NCBI RefSeq assembly: GCF_964340395.1
Contig: NC_135554.1
Location: forward strand, 5,371,475-5,435,474
Length of the DNA stretch: 64,000 nucleotides
Direction: 5' to 3'
DNA from: Glandiceps talaboti
Taxonomy: Eukaryota; Hemichordata; Enteropneusta; Spengelidae
Positions 13,370 to 26,300 of the stretch are shown here, in pieces. Within the stretch, counting starts at the first letter, position 1. Each line of letters opens with the position of its first letter. The notes beneath the pieces are model-generated. The model saw only the letters and a program-made list of their open reading frames with translations, was not told the DNA's origin and did no database searches. Made by a program: the position numbers and the translations under genes.

Positions 13370-13474
13370 TATAGCTTAGGGAGTCTTATGTCACATGGTA
13401 CATGTAAAAGTCATGTATATATACTCAGTCCTGTAAGTACTCTGTGTATACCCAGATTCTAGTAGGCTGCCGCC
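13370..13474 (+). promoter_or_regulatory. Putative core promoter/5' leader of TRIM-NHL copy 2
   Basis: Counterpart of the 40-117 flank, with tagcttagggagtc, tatgtcacatg, gtatatatactcag and ctagtaggctgccgcc directly before the ATG. It holds about 30 extra bases between the TATA-like stretch and the ATG compared with copy 1, and the Kozak context gccgccATGG is stronger. Confidence 0.35.
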
Positions 13475-15766
13475 ATGGCGGTTGCCTCTGGAGGTACACC
13501 AGAAGAAATTCTGGATAAAATTGGAGAACACTGGCTGTCTTGTTCAATTTGTTTGGAGCAATACAAAGTACCTAAACTTCTACCATGTCACCATACATTC
13601 TGTCTGCACTGTTTGGAGACACTTGTCAAGAAAAAAGGAGGCTTAAACTGTCCAACATGTCAGCAGGAAGTTGATCTACCCTCTGGTGGAGTTGCTGCAT
13701 TGAAGAACAACTTTTTTGTGAACAATCTACTGGAGGTGGTTGAGAAAAGAACAGAAGAGGCAAAGAAAAAACAACATAAATGTGAGTTTTGTGAAGAAAA
13801 TGATGCAACATATTTTTGCAGAGATTGTGAGCAGTATTTCTGTGATGGTTGTGTCAAGTCAGTACATCAGAAACTGAAACGTGCTAGCTCACATACAGTA
13901 CTGTCTGTAGAAGAACATGAAAAGACAAAGTTTGCTATGCAGTCAGCCATTTTGTCCACTGAACGTTGTAAAGGTCATCCAGCAAATGAAGTCAAATATT
14001 TCTGCGATACGTGTCAAGTACCAATCTGTTCTGAGTGTACAATTATAGATCACCGTATTCCAGACCACAGCCATAGACATTTACAGGAAGTGGCTGATGA
14101 GTGTTCCAAAGAATTGTCAAAAATGGTTGACAATTTGAAAGTGAAATCTAAGGAAGCAGATGAAAGTAAAATGGCAGTTGTACAATTATGTAAGAAAGTG
14201 AAAGATCAATATCACGTGGAGGATGGTAAAGTAGCTAAGCATGAAGAAACTTGCATAAAGATTATGGAGACAAGTATTAAAGAAATCAAATCTCAGGTTG
14301 GAATGGTTAAAAAACAAAGATGCACATTGAGAGAAGATTTGAAGACAGACTGCCATCTACAAGTCAAACAATTAGAAACTCAGATTGCTGATTTAGAATT
14401 CAAATATGAAAACATTATCAGTACATCTGGATATGTAGAGGCATTAGTCAACCATGGCAGTGCAGCTCAACTGGTGTCCAACAAAGCTACAATTGTACAA
14501 CGTATTGAAGAGTTGGTAGCCATGGAAACAAAACCTAGTGTTAAACAGGAAGTGGTCACATTCAAACCTTCTCATAATGTCACTACAGATGGAATTCTGG
14601 GAGTTCTGAGATATGATGTGTGTCCATCTCTATTTACAGTTGAAAGCATTCCAAAGATACTAGTGAAAGGTGAATCTGTCAAGTTACTGATCACAACTAA
14701 AGACAGTAGAGGTAAGGCAGTCATACCAAACCAAGAAGTGAAAGTGAAAGTAAGAAAACCAGATGGATCACAAGAAGACATCCCAGTAACTGACAACAAA
14801 GATGGTACACACACTGTAATGATACATGGTGAAATGGATGGTAAATATCAAGTTACCATGGTGATAGAAGACCAACCAATACCATTATCACCATTACGGA
14901 TACCTGTCATTAAAGGATTGGTGAAAACTATCGGCAAAGAAGGAAGTAATGCTGGAGATTTCAATAATCCTTACAGTATCACTTTGAACAGACACGGTGA
15001 CATGGTGGTAGCTGATGCAGGGAATTTCAGAATTCAATTTATTGATATTCGTGGGAAATGTAAGAAAGTGTTGAAATTTACACAGTTTAAGAAGAACTTC
15101 CTTCCTTGTGATGTAGCAATATCAGCTGATGATGAATACTTCATAACAGATCTGAATAACACACAAATAGTGATAAGTGACGAAGATGGAAATGTTGTCA
15201 GATGCTTTGGACAAAATGAGCTGAAGTATCCCAGAGGTATCTATATAAGTCCTCTAGATGGTACTGTTTATGTTTCTGACTGGGATGGATTGATTGGGGA
15301 TAAAACAGACAAGAAAGGTAGTCATTGTATTAGAAAATACAGACAGAATGGAGATTACATCAACTCCTTTGGCAAGTATGGTGATAAGAATGGGAAATTC
15401 AAAGGACCCTACTTCATGTACATTGACAGTCAAGGAATCTTGTATGTAACTGACTTAGACAATCACCGTGTCCAGGTCTTCAATACTGATGATGAGTTCC
15501 TATACAAGTTTGGCATCAAAGGTCAAAGTGAAGGTCAGCTGTATCATCCATGCGGAATAGTGATGGACAAGGACAGATATCTGTATATCAGTGATAGCAA
15601 ACACCGTGTACAGAAATTTGACATGAGTGGAAGATTCATCTGTCGTATTGATAGTAATGAAGATGGACTGAATTACCCCAAAGGTTTAGTATTGACTAAT
15701 GATGTACCAGTCAAACTAGTTGTAGCTGATAAAGGCAATCATTGTCTGAAAGTATTTGTACTCTAA
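13475..15766 (+). CDS. TRIM-NHL protein, TRIM2/TRIM3-like (copy 2), intronless
   Basis: Single-exon 763-residue paralogue of the gene at 118-2427 with the same order: RING (CSICLEQ...CHHTFCLHC...CPTC), two B-boxes (CEFCEENDATYFC..., CKGHPANEVKYFC...), coiled coil, filamin-type domain and C-terminal NHL propeller. It predicts a cytoplasmic E3 ligase whose propeller chooses substrates or RNA. The NHL blades look canonical (DNHRVQVFN, DSKHRVQKFD, GNHCLKVF), unlike copy 1. The two proteins are nearly identical in RING, filamin and first NHL parts but differ clearly in the coiled coil (about residues 250-300) and in the fifth blade. The start codon is in a strong context. No frame damage is seen, so both copies are probably functional. 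Confidence 0.93.
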   Translation: MAVASGGTPEEILDKIGEHWLSCSICLEQYKVPKLLPCHHTFCLHCLETLVKKKGGLNCPTCQQEVDLPSGGVAALKNNFFVNNLLEVVEKRTEEAKKKQHKCEFCEENDATYFCRDCEQYFCDGCVKSVHQKLKRASSHTVLSVEEHEKTKFAMQSAILSTERCKGHPANEVKYFCDTCQVPICSECTIIDHRIPDHSHRHLQEVADECSKELSKMVDNLKVKSKEADESKMAVVQLCKKVKDQYHVEDGKVAKHEETCIKIMETSIKEIKSQVGMVKKQRCTLREDLKTDCHLQVKQLETQIADLEFKYENIISTSGYVEALVNHGSAAQLVSNKATIVQRIEELVAMETKPSVKQEVVTFKPSHNVTTDGILGVLRYDVCPSLFTVESIPKILVKGESVKLLITTKDSRGKAVIPNQEVKVKVRKPDGSQEDIPVTDNKDGTHTVMIHGEMDGKYQVTMVIEDQPIPLSPLRIPVIKGLVKTIGKEGSNAGDFNNPYSITLNRHGDMVVADAGNFRIQFIDIRGKCKKVLKFTQFKKNFLPCDVAISADDEYFITDLNNTQIVISDEDGNVVRCFGQNELKYPRGIYISPLDGTVYVSDWDGLIGDKTDKKGSHCIRKYRQNGDYINSFGKYGDKNGKFKGPYFMYIDSQGILYVTDLDNHRVQVFNTDDEFLYKFGIKGQSEGQLYHPCGIVMDKDRYLYISDSKHRVQKFDMSGRFICRIDSNEDGLNYPKGLVLTNDVPVKLVVADKGNHCLKVFVL

Positions 15767-16274
15767 CATACAACATTCAGTGTATTTGCTAAGTGAAAAA
15801 CACAGTAACAGAGCCTTGGAAGAAGTCTGCTAAACTTTTCAAAAGATTTCCAAAGCATGTACGTACCACTGTTTTGGTGGGGAACAAAAGTGAAACACAT
15901 GGGGAACTTACGGTAGATATTATCTACATCATGTACTTGCTAACCTTAACAAAAAAATGATAGAAGTGTAACTAATATAAGAGCAGCTCTTATCAATGTA
16001 TACATGTACAATTAGTCTACATACAGAATGTACACGTCCAAAAAAAAATCACCAGACAGTGTGATGTGATGTGTTTCTGATGAAACGAATATACTTGTAT
16101 GTACCATTATCCGGTGGTTATGTTTCCTGTTAACATATACATATAGGAGATAACCATGAAGGAAAGCCACCTACAAACCATGATATTAGAATGATGAAGA
16201 CTGACATTTTATCACAATCACTTCATAATAATGATGATGCAAGTTCATCTGTATAGGTTACTGTATCAACACAG
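15767..16274. other. 3' flank of TRIM copy 2
   Basis: Aligns to copy 1 at 2428-3056 apart from the MITE that copy 1 carries. No gene seen. Confidence 0.5.
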
Positions 16275-16611
16275 AACTTAACTTTTGAAACACTACACAC
16301 AATATTGATATTTAGTGGAAGCAAAACTGAAACTTTCATCCACACATGTGGACTTGTTCACCAGTTTGATGTTCTGAGTTGGTCACATGACTCATCACTG
16401 GAATCATGTGACAAAACATCTCAACCTGGACAAAGGTCGTTTTCAACTTAAATACATCTAGGATTTCATTCTGTTGTCACATGATTCCAGTGACAAGTCA
16501 CGTGACCAACTCAGAACATCAGACTTGTGAACAAGACCACGTGTGTGGAGAAATCTTCAGTTTTGGATTTCCCTAAATATCAAATGTGTGTAGTGTATCA
16601 AAAAGTTTAGT
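16275..16611. repeat. Foldback (long inverted repeat) element
   Basis: The left arm (about 16275-16415) and right arm (about 16473-16611) are reverse complements with scattered mismatches. Examples are acactacacacaatattgat against its mate atcaaatgtgtgtagtgt, and ggtcacatgactcatcactg against cagtgacaagtcacgtgacc. The loop is about 57 bases. No coding capacity. In copy 1 only the right arm persists. Confidence 0.8.
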
Positions 16612-17459
16612 ATTTATGTTGACACTTTATAGTAAATCAAAGTTTTCTTCATATTTTTATGAAGTGGTCTTGTATCACTTCCAAACTCTCAAAGAACAAC
16701 TTTTTTTAAAGTCAAAGTGTTTTTTAAGTGAAGAATCGTAAGTGAGAAGAAAGTACATGTAACTTCTTATTTTTTGATCAGTAAAACTAAAAACTGAAGA
16801 AAAGATACAATAGAATAATTAAGGTGAATATGAAAAATTGAGAAAGAGTACATGTGATTATTTTTGACACGTTAATTCTTTGTCAACTGTTGTTTCAAAG
16901 TTTTGTATACATAAATGCCCCTCACCACCTGTATGAATCTGGAACAATTTTGGAAATTGTGTTTTCGAGTGATTTGATTTCTCTAAAAAGCATGATAGCA
17001 CTTCTCACTAGATATTATTCCATTGATTGGAGAAGAGACATTTAAAAAAAGTTGGCAAAATATTTTGTTTCAATAGGAAAGAGACATCAATGAAAATTGA
17101 CAAATTTCAGTTCTCAGTTGAGAATTAAACACTGATACAGTTACGTTTATTCTACTGAATACAGCAATATGACCAAAAGGTTGTCAATGTACATTGTATC
17201 TAACGCCAAAATTATGTTACTATAGATTTTATTACTGACACTGTGGTGTGTCATTGTCTGTATAGGACCTGGTGAAGGAGAAATGTTTTTGGCCTGTAAT
17301 AGATGTAATCTTGTTACAAGGGGTTGATTGATTTCAAATAAAGTTGATTATTTTCAATGATACAATGCATGTAGAGACAAGTAAATATCCACCTAGTGAC
17401 GTAGCAATATAAGATATTATATGTACATGTCAATACTGACAAATTACTGTTACAGTAGT
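16612..17459. other. Non-coding spacer
   Basis: No recognisable gene. It aligns in parts with copy 1 at 3616-4257 (ggacctggtgaagg, gttgattgatt, gtcaatactgac). Confidence 0.45.
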
Positions 17460-19936
17460 AGTCTAGCAGAAATAATGGATATACCAGGCTAGTCAGTACT
17501 TTAGTAGTCTGGAGAATAGTAGAGATTCCAGGCTAGTCAGTACTGTAGTAGTCTGGAGAATAGCAGAGATTCCAGGCTAGTCAGTACTGTAGTAGTCTGG
17601 AGAATAGTAGAGATTCCAGGCTAGTCAGTACTGTAGTAGTCTGGAGAATAGCAGAGATTCCAGGCTAGTCAGTACTTTAGTAGTCTAGAGAATAGCAGAG
17701 ATTCCAGACTAGTCAGTACTTTAGTAGTCTAGAGAATAGTAGAGATTCTAGGGTAGTCAGTACTTTAGTAGTCTAGAGAATAGTAGAGATTCCAGGCTAG
17801 TCAGTACTGTAGTAGTCTGGAGAATAGTAGAGATTCCAGGCTAGTCAGTACTTTAGTAGTCTAGAGAATAGCAGAGATTCCAGGCTAGTCAGTACTTTAG
17901 TAGTCTAGAGAATAGCAGAGATTCCAGGCTAGTCAGTACTTTAGTAGTCTAGAGAATAGCAGAGATTCCAGACTAGTCAGTACTTTAGTAGTCTAGAGAA
18001 TAGTAGAGATTCTAGGGTAGTCAGTACTTTAGTAGTCTAGAGAATAGTAGAGATTCCAGGCTAGTCAGTACTGTAGTAGTCTAGAGAATAGCAGAGATTC
18101 CAGGGTAGTCAGTACTGTAGTAGTCTGGAGAATAGCAGAGATTCCAGGGTAGTCAGTACTGTAGTAGTCTAGAGAATAGCAGAGATTCCTGGCTAGTCAG
18201 TACTGTAGTAGTCTGGAGAATAGTAGAGATTCCAGGCTAGTCAGTACTGTAGTAGTCTGGAGAATAGTAGAGATTCCAGGCTAGTCAGTGCTGTAGTAGT
18301 CTGGAGAATAGTAGAGATTCCAGGCTAGTCAGTGCTGTAGTAGTCTGAAGAATAGTAGAGATTCCAGGCTAGTCAGTGCTGTAGTAGTCTGGAGAATAGC
18401 AGAGAATCCAGGCTAGTCAGTAATGTAGTAGTCTGGAGAATAGTAGAGATTCCAGGCTAGTCAGTACTGTAGTAGTCTGGAGAATAGTAGAGATTCCAGG
18501 CTAGTCAGTGCTGTAGTAGTCTGAAGAATAGTTAGAGATTCCAGGCTAGTCAGTAATGTAGTAGTCTGGAGAATAGTTAGAGATTCCAGGCTAGTCAGTA
18601 CTGTAGTAGTCTGGAGAATAGTAGAGATTCCAGGCTAGTCAGTAATGTAGTAGTCTGGAGAATAGCAGAGAATCCAGGCTAGTCAGTAATGTAGTAGTCT
18701 GGAGAATAGCAGAGATTCCTGGCTAGTCAGTACTGTAGTAGTCTGGAGAATAGTAGAGATTCCAGGCTAGTCAGTACTGTAGTAGTCTGGAGAATAGTAG
18801 AGATTCCAGGCTAGTCAGTACTGTAGTAGTCTGGAGAATAGCAGAGATTCCAGGCTAGTCAGTACTTATTCTGGAGAATAGTAGAGATTCCAGGCTAGTC
18901 AGTACTGTAGTAGTCTGGAGAATAGTAGAGATTCCAGGCTAGTCAGTAATGTAGTAGTCTGGAGAATAGTTAGAGATTCCAGGCTAGTCAGTACTGTAGT
19001 AGTCTGGAGAATAGTAGAGATTCCAGGCTAGTCAGTAATGTAGTAGTCTGGAGAATAGCAGAGAATCCAGGCTAGTCAGTAATGTAGTAGTCTGGAGAAT
19101 AGCAGAGATTCCTGGCTAGTCAGTACTGTAGTAGTCTGGAGAATAGTAGAGATTCCAGGCTAGTCAGTACTGTAGTAGTCTGGAGAATAGTAGAGATTCC
19201 AGGCTAGTCAGTGCTGTAGTAGTCTGAAGAATAGTAGAGATTCCAGGCTAGTCATTTATGTAGTAGTCTGGAGAATAGTAGAGATTCCAGGCTAGTCAGT
19301 ACTGTAGTAGTCTGGAGAATAGTAGAGATTCCAGGCTAGTCAGTGCTGTAGTAGTCTGAAGAATAGTAGAGATTCCAGGCTAGTCAGTAATGTAGTAGTC
19401 TGGAGAATAGTAGAGAATCCAGGCTAGTCAGTAATGTAGTAGTCTGAAGAATAGTAGAGATTCCAGGCTAGTCAGTACTGTAGTAGTCTGGAGAATAGCA
19501 GAGATTCCAGGCTAGTCAGTACTGTAGTAATCTGGAGAATAGCAGAGATTCCAGGCTAGTCAGTACTGTAGTAGTCTGGAGAATAGCAGAGATTCCAGGC
19601 TAGTCAGTACTGTAGTAGTCTGGAGAATAGTAGAGATTCCAGGCTAGTCAGTACTGTAGTAGTCTGGAGAATAGTAGAGATTCCAAGCTAGTCAGTACTG
19701 TAGTAGTCTGGAGAATAGTAGAGATTCCAGGCTAGTCAGTACTGTAGTAGTCTGGAGAATAGTAGAGATTCCAGGCTAGTCAGTACTGTAGTAGTCTGGA
19801 GAATAGTAGAGATTCCAGGCTAGTCAGTACTGTAGTAGTCTGGAGAATAGTAGAGATTCCGGGCTAGTCAGTACTGTAGTAGTCTGGAGAATAGTAGAGA
19901 TTCCAGGCTAGTCAGTACTGTAGTAGTCTTGAGAAT
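17460..19936. repeat. 44-bp-unit minisatellite (copy 2), about 56 units, with higher-order blocks
   Basis: Same unit as the array at 4258-5780 but about 1.6 times longer. Variant units recur in blocks: the pair carrying ccagactagtc followed by attctagggtagtc occurs near 17704 and again 264 bases (six units) later. Units carrying agcagagaatcc recur near 18398, 18664 and 19057. This indicates local multi-unit duplications. The array ends directly at the deletion junction that removed the penultimate DONSON exon. Confidence 0.95.
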
Positions 19937-20513
19937 AGGCCTGAAAGGGGTCTAAAAAACTGTTTTCATAGATTTTAAATAGGATCACAATAGTCATTCA
20001 GTTCAAGAAACAAATTTGTACATTCCTAAATGTTGAAAATCAAAGCCTCCACTTTAATGGAATAGAGTCACTAACTCTGTCTGAGATTAGGAGGGGGGGG
20101 GGGGGGTCTCAGATAAAATTGAACAGAAAAGAGTTCGACACACAAGTTGCATAGGTGTATCTATTTCTATGGATTATTTTTAGCAATACAGGGTCCTCAC
20201 CTTGACCAAAGTATATATATATATATATGTACAACTACAGATTCATGAATAATGTGGTTGGGGGCGCTATACAGGTATTTGCCTGGGAACACAAACCTAC
20301 AAATGCTATTTATATTGTTAGAAACCTGACAATTGTGTGACTGTTAAAAGATGATTTACACTACACGTATACTTAGGGGTGAAGAAATTTCTTAAGCCTG
20401 GACTCGGAAAACATCTTTATGAACCATATGTCTAGGAAATTTTGAGAAGAAAAAAATACCAAAATTATTTTCCTACTTGTAACTAAATATATATACACTA
20501 TTCTTGATACTAG
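19937..20513. other. DONSON intron remnant (copy 2)
   Basis: From about 19965 this matches the copy 1 intron sequence after the penultimate exon (tgttttcatagattttaaa, aggatcacaatagtcatt). The piece equivalent to about 5776-6296 of copy 1, including exon 5949-6137, is missing. A 16-base G run at 20091-20106 and a short TA run are present. Confidence 0.65.
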
Positions 20514-20863
20514 GTAAAACATGGAAAATGCATCAATACCAGGCTGGCAAATCACAAGTACTGAGTACTTTAGAAGTGACAGGACCTTTACTACCTACTA
20601 ATATTGTCTACTTGTGTGAACTGTTTAAACAAACACAGCAAGGTGACTTCAACATGATATGTAATGTACAAGATAGTACGATACCTTTCAATGCTGCACA
20701 AAGTGACAATGTCAAAGATGACGATGATGAGAGAACACATAAACTAAGTCAGTGTGGACTGTCTAAGGAAAGTATTGTGAATTTTATAGAAGGCAGTAAT
20801 CATGGAAAGTATGCAATCAGAGAAGTGAAATGTGAAAACAATATGTATAGTTGGAATCTCTGA
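20514..20863 (+). pseudogene. DONSON: DONSON last exon, copy 2 (probable pseudogene)
   Basis: Differs from the last exon of copy 1 (6813-7163) by only three substitutions and one missing base in about 350, and ends at the same TGA. The lost G near 20528 (catggaaaatgc here, catggaaaagtgc in copy 1) shifts the frame relative to the conserved splice acceptor at 20512-20513. The preceding 189-nt exon is deleted. A phase-0 splice therefore cannot produce the DONSON tail. An ATG just after the lost base (ATGCATCAATACC) could start a 112-residue fragment, or an unseen exon of another phase could join, but loss of function is the simpler reading. A poly(A) signal AATAAA is at about 21256-21261. Confidence 0.8.
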
Positions 20864-21270
20864 AAATGAATTGGTATATGAAATAATTATGTATGGTACG
20901 TGTTAAAATATATTTGATATACCAGGTATATAGTTGGTAACTATGAGAATGAATCAGTGTTTCAATATGCTATGAAAATATAATTGAATTAGTATAGGTC
21001 TTCTGAAAGTCACAAGTGGTGACATTGTTTTCAATAAGCTATAATCAGACACAACCTAAAGTTATAATTGTTGACATTTATATGATATTACATAAAAATA
21101 GATAAATGGGTCATCTTGTGAATGCTTTGGTGATGTGGATTATATAATCACACAATAATATGATGTATTAAAGTCAACAACAATGTATTCAGTAAGTGTA
21201 CTCAGAGATAACACTGGATGGATCTCCCCATAGACTGGATCATCTTTTGGTGGCAAATAAACCAAGCAAG

Positions 21271-21610
21271 CGTAAATACTTTTTAATCTTTCTGTCTCGC
21301 AGTTTACACCTCAGCATCGTACTACGTTTTTTCTGGCATCTCTGTACTGTATCTCTTTAAATTTTATTCATTCATAGTTCTGAGATATTAAGTTATAGAG
21401 AGAGGAGTGGGAAAGCCAGGATTTTGTGTTATGTCAAGGAAGATGGAGTGCGATCAAAGGGTGTGGAAATACAAACTTCGATTTCTTTGACATGAATATT
21501 AATCAAATCAACCATTATCCATCCATTAATTTTAAGAGAAAAAACAATTAATAATATATTTCCCAATTTTATTTCTTTTTTGAGTATGTATGTATGTATG
21601 TATGTATGTA

Positions 21611-21657
<47 letters not shown>

Positions 21658-23354
21658 ATGTATGTATGTATGTTATTTACATACATTTGTGAAATCTACA
21701 GCACTGTATACTGTACAGTAGACGTACTTTTAAAGTTTTATAAATTAGTTAAACTATATAAAAGTGTGAAAACTGTTAGGAATTTAGCATATCGTCTCAT
21801 CAAAACGGACAGGCGAGCCGTCCAAAACGACAGAATAACATGACATACTATTTATAATTGCATATGCTGTACACAGCGCTGATCTGTGGATTCTGATAGC
21901 TTTCACCTGTGTATAGGCGAGACTGATTTGATTTGAATCACATCAGCGCTATAGACAGATTACATACTATTTTAAACTATGTCGTTGCGACAATGGCTGT
22001 GTTAAAAACCGTGAATACACTAGAAGACTTGCATGTAAGGACTTGCGTATTGTATACTATACTAAAAACTCGGATTTAGTGAATAATTTTCGCAATGCAT
22101 CATTAAATATGCTCACTATGTTTTCGTATCAAAAATTGAAAACAACACAAATGGAAAGACACGGTCTATGACAATGATTAAAACCCACAGTTACGTTAAT
22201 ATGTACATGTACAATTATGTAAAATCATAAAATATGTACAGCATAATCCGTTCCCAATCTGTTACAAATCTATGACGTCATTCTAAAACTGTGACATCAT
22301 TACTTTTGCTGGTATGCACGCAGGCGTCTGCCCATCCTAATATTTGATAGAGAGACAGATTCCGGCGATGAAATTTGATCGACGCTGTCCTGGTTTGCAT
22401 GTCGTGTTACTCTTTCCTAGTGAGTGGTTTAATTGGTTAAATGATTGACAGGTTATATAGCTAGTTGATTGACAGGCAGGAAAGTTGATTGGTTAATCGC
22501 GTGATTGATTGACAGGCTAGTACGTTGATTAGTTAGATAATGATTGATACACTCTTCCTTGTTCGTGGTTGATCGCAAAAAATAATTATTGGGTGAAACA
22601 AATTTAAAACACATTTTGAGTATTAGCCAATCTTTTCCTCCCTATCAATATCAACTTTGTTTTTCAGGTTGCCATCTCTGTGAAATAGACTTCAACATTA
22701 ATGATGATAAAGTGATCCGTGGCTCTATCATTGTTTATAAAAGTTTGCTTTGGAAGGCAGTTTTATATTGAAAACAGTCTTATATATCGGTAATTGATGA
22801 TGAGGAGCAACATTTCAGTACTGGTCATCAGAGTGATTGAGTCATAGGTCGTCAGATCTAGAGTCACATTGTAGTCAAAGTAGACCTTCTATCACGTGGT
22901 ATCATAGCTGTTACCAACTGCTACCTCTACAAACACGTCACGTGTTCAGTACTGTAAATCCGCCATTTCCCCTGGTTTGTGTATATGTTAAAGAGTCATT
23001 TGGAAGCGCTGTGATTTTTACTTCTGCAACTGGAAACTATATAATCATGCAGAAGAAGGTATAAACAAAAGGCACAACAAAGTCAACCTCTGTTGTTTTG
23101 AAGATTGCTGACCAAGTCTTGCGTCGGCCGAGTCTTCAAAACATTGAAATGGGAAAGTGTTATGGCAGCATGTAGTTTTATTTCCTTTTTATTTGTGTCT
23201 GGCCTCCATTTTGAAACGGAAGAACTGGTGTCTGCAGTCCGTAAAAAATAAATATCGTGGGTTGTTGATGTTCAAGTATTACGAGTTTTGGAGAAGTCGG
23301 TATTAAATCACCATGGTAACTTGATTCAATAAATTGTCTAATAGTTTTGAAATA
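21271..23354. other. Intergenic; microsatellite and CRE-like site
   Basis: No gene supported. A (TATG)n/(CTGT)n microsatellite occupies 21584-21672. The palindrome atgacgtcat near 22272 is a perfect CRE core. A short inverted repeat gttttgaaga...tcttcaaaac lies at about 23094-23141. Several gattgacagg phrases repeat at 22440-22530. Confidence 0.45.
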
Positions 23355-26300
23355 TCAAGTTTTAGAGAACTGTGGAGTGATAAATACGACCACAATTAAA
23401 ATAGCCATGAGTATTCCTAGAAATATCCCGGCCCAGGACAACTGATTAGCATATCTTCCTGATTCTTCCGCCGTCATTCGGTCTCCTACTTTGGCAGCTT
23501 TTCGGGACTGGAAGAGAAAGAAAATAAAATGAAAATGATTAAGCGGGTACTACGCATTTTTTTTCAAAATTATTCTTAACTACTACTGAATTCCAGTGAA
23601 TGTGTGGTATGATAAACCATCTCTGTCTGAAAATTTACTTTTTCCAGGATACTAGTACTCGTCAGAAAAATTGCGAGTTTTTGAAGTCTTTCGAGTCGCT
23701 GATATTCGAATCCATATATATATATATAGTAAAGTTAGTACGACTTCTCTGACGTAGTTACTCATAAACTTTAATACTAGAAGCTTATCACAGCGAAAAC
23801 ATAAAAGTTGCAAAATCTTAGAGAAGGCCTCGAAGACCATAGAAGTCTTAAAATGAAAAATGTGTATATGTCTCCCCTTCACTCTACCATTGCTAAATTT
23901 TGGTATCGATGCAAACACGCCACGAATACTCACCATATAAGCCTGATGTATTGCAAATCCACCTATAACAGCACAAAAGAAGACAGAAGCGATCGCACAA
24001 CACATATTATCCGGTGGAGGATCTTCTAGTGGCTGTCCTAAATCTAAAAACCTGCCATACATCGCCGCTCTTGTAACTGGACTATCGGGAGACAGTCGTA
24101 TCTGAAAATAATTAACATGAATAAAGGCTAAAGCTACGTGCTAGGCATGTATCAACCTGATTAAAATCCGATGTAGATATCGGTTCATTGCTACTTTACC
24201 TTCGTTATTTTGCCTGAATTGACCTTCTTGGTACATGTTTACATTTTTTATCCTGATCGCCTCCTCAGACTATAAACGTAAACATGTACTACGAAGGTCA
24301 ATTCAATGCCAAATAACGAAGGTAAAATAGCAATGAATGATTAGCCGACATCTACATCGGATTTTAATCAGATTGGGTACGTATACATGTACGTCATCCA
24401 CTATTCAGTTATCATGAGTGGTAATTTTCCGGGGGGGGGTGAGGAATACTGTTGAATCAGTACAAAAGTGAATAACTTTAAAATATCAATTTTGATATAA
24501 ATTAATAGAGATGAAGACTATGTATTTGGTTTCACTCTAGAATAAAATCAAAATATGAAAATGAAAATGAAGCAAATTACATCTTTAAACCTATACGAGT
24601 AGGATTATTCTTGTCGATCAGACAACAACAATCTATTCACTAAAAGTCATTAAAATAGCAATAATTAGACATTGCACTCATCAATTAGAGGTCATGTTCA
24701 TCTAGAAGTAGTAGTATCATAAGTTGAAATCGTGATTAATTGATGGCGCTAATTTTGGGTAAATTTTGGGTGCGGACCCAAATATCAATTAAATTTGATG
24801 ACATTGCACCGTATCATGGGTACAGTTACACAAATACATTTACCCACATGTGATACTGTTCTGTGTGTACAACAATACGATTACGTCATTACATCTACAA
24901 CTGCCGACATCGAAGCATTGGCAAACATAACCTGTTACAAACATGGACAGTTAACAACTGAATTGGATTAATAATATTTGGCACAGTTGTTGGAACAGCA
25001 GAGACTTGTATTACATTTCATGGTTTGATAAGAACAGTTTTATTGTCTAGGCCTCTTTATGTGTACATGAAATGCCAGGGAAACTTCAAATTTGTTTGTG
25101 AACGTGAATTATTGTGTAAAGAGGCCATACAACTGTCCTTATCAAATGATGGAATGTAATACTAAGTATCTCTCATGTATCTGTACTTCCAACCGGTTGT
25201 GCCAAGCTTAAGTGATATTAATCCAATTCAGTTATTACTGTCCCTGGTTCCGTTCGTCAATACTTCGATGACGGCAGTTGTAACAAACAGTTTAAAAAAA
25301 CATTCCAGTTATAGATAGCATAGCTTTTAAAATGGCGGGAAAACGTCGGCACCTGAACGTCGGTTACAATGTAATAGTTGCATAGATTATACTCACAACA
25401 GAGAAGTCTGCCCTCGGGGTACCTGAACGATCAAGCGTTGTTATAATACTGCTCAAAGCTATTGACTTCTGTCTGCGCTTTTGGAGACTTTTTCTTGTTG
25501 GAGTCACAGATGCATTGGCAGTACTATTGTCTGTATGTGTCCTTTCAAGGTTTTCAATTTTAGATTGTGGTAAAAGTCTCTCGTTTGCCGTGTCTAGTGA
25601 CGTGTATTCCGTGTCACCGCCACCAGAATCAGTCCTTGTTCTAACTGAGGCAGTGTCTGTATTTGATTGAGAACTATGATGTCCTCTACTTTCCCATCCC
25701 GATGACATTGCTTCGTCTTCGTCTTCATCGTCATCTTCTTTCTCTTGAATTGTGTTATTAAGCCTCTGGTATTCTGTTCAAGATCCAAATAAGAAAGAAA
25801 TGATGTCAGGATTAAACACAGCTAAATTGTTATCCTTAAAATGGTTGAATTTTATTGTGTGTTTATAGTATTTAGCAAATAACGAACTAGACTAAAACCC
25901 AAGCACTTACCAAGGGCATAATATACGCCCTCTGACAACCAACACAATCACATCATATGTTGTGTCTATGGCAGTATGATCGTGAAAGCAAGTCTAAAGG
26001 CTGTATCGACTAGCAATTGAAAGCAAAAATTTACATTCCGTTGAAAAATCACAGATAATCGTCGTTCAAAAGCTACAATCTCTTTCAGTATCCTTCTTAG
26101 AACAGAAAAAACACCATTTTACTAATCACTACAACAGTTCGTCTACAACATATGTATGACGTCACTGGCATTTACATTTGTAAATTACACTAATACTGGT
26201 CAATATTTATATCAAATCTTATTTCTGGAAGGTATTCCATAATTTAGTATATTAAGACGTGAAAACTACAAAATTTAATGTTACATATTGCAAACAGTCA

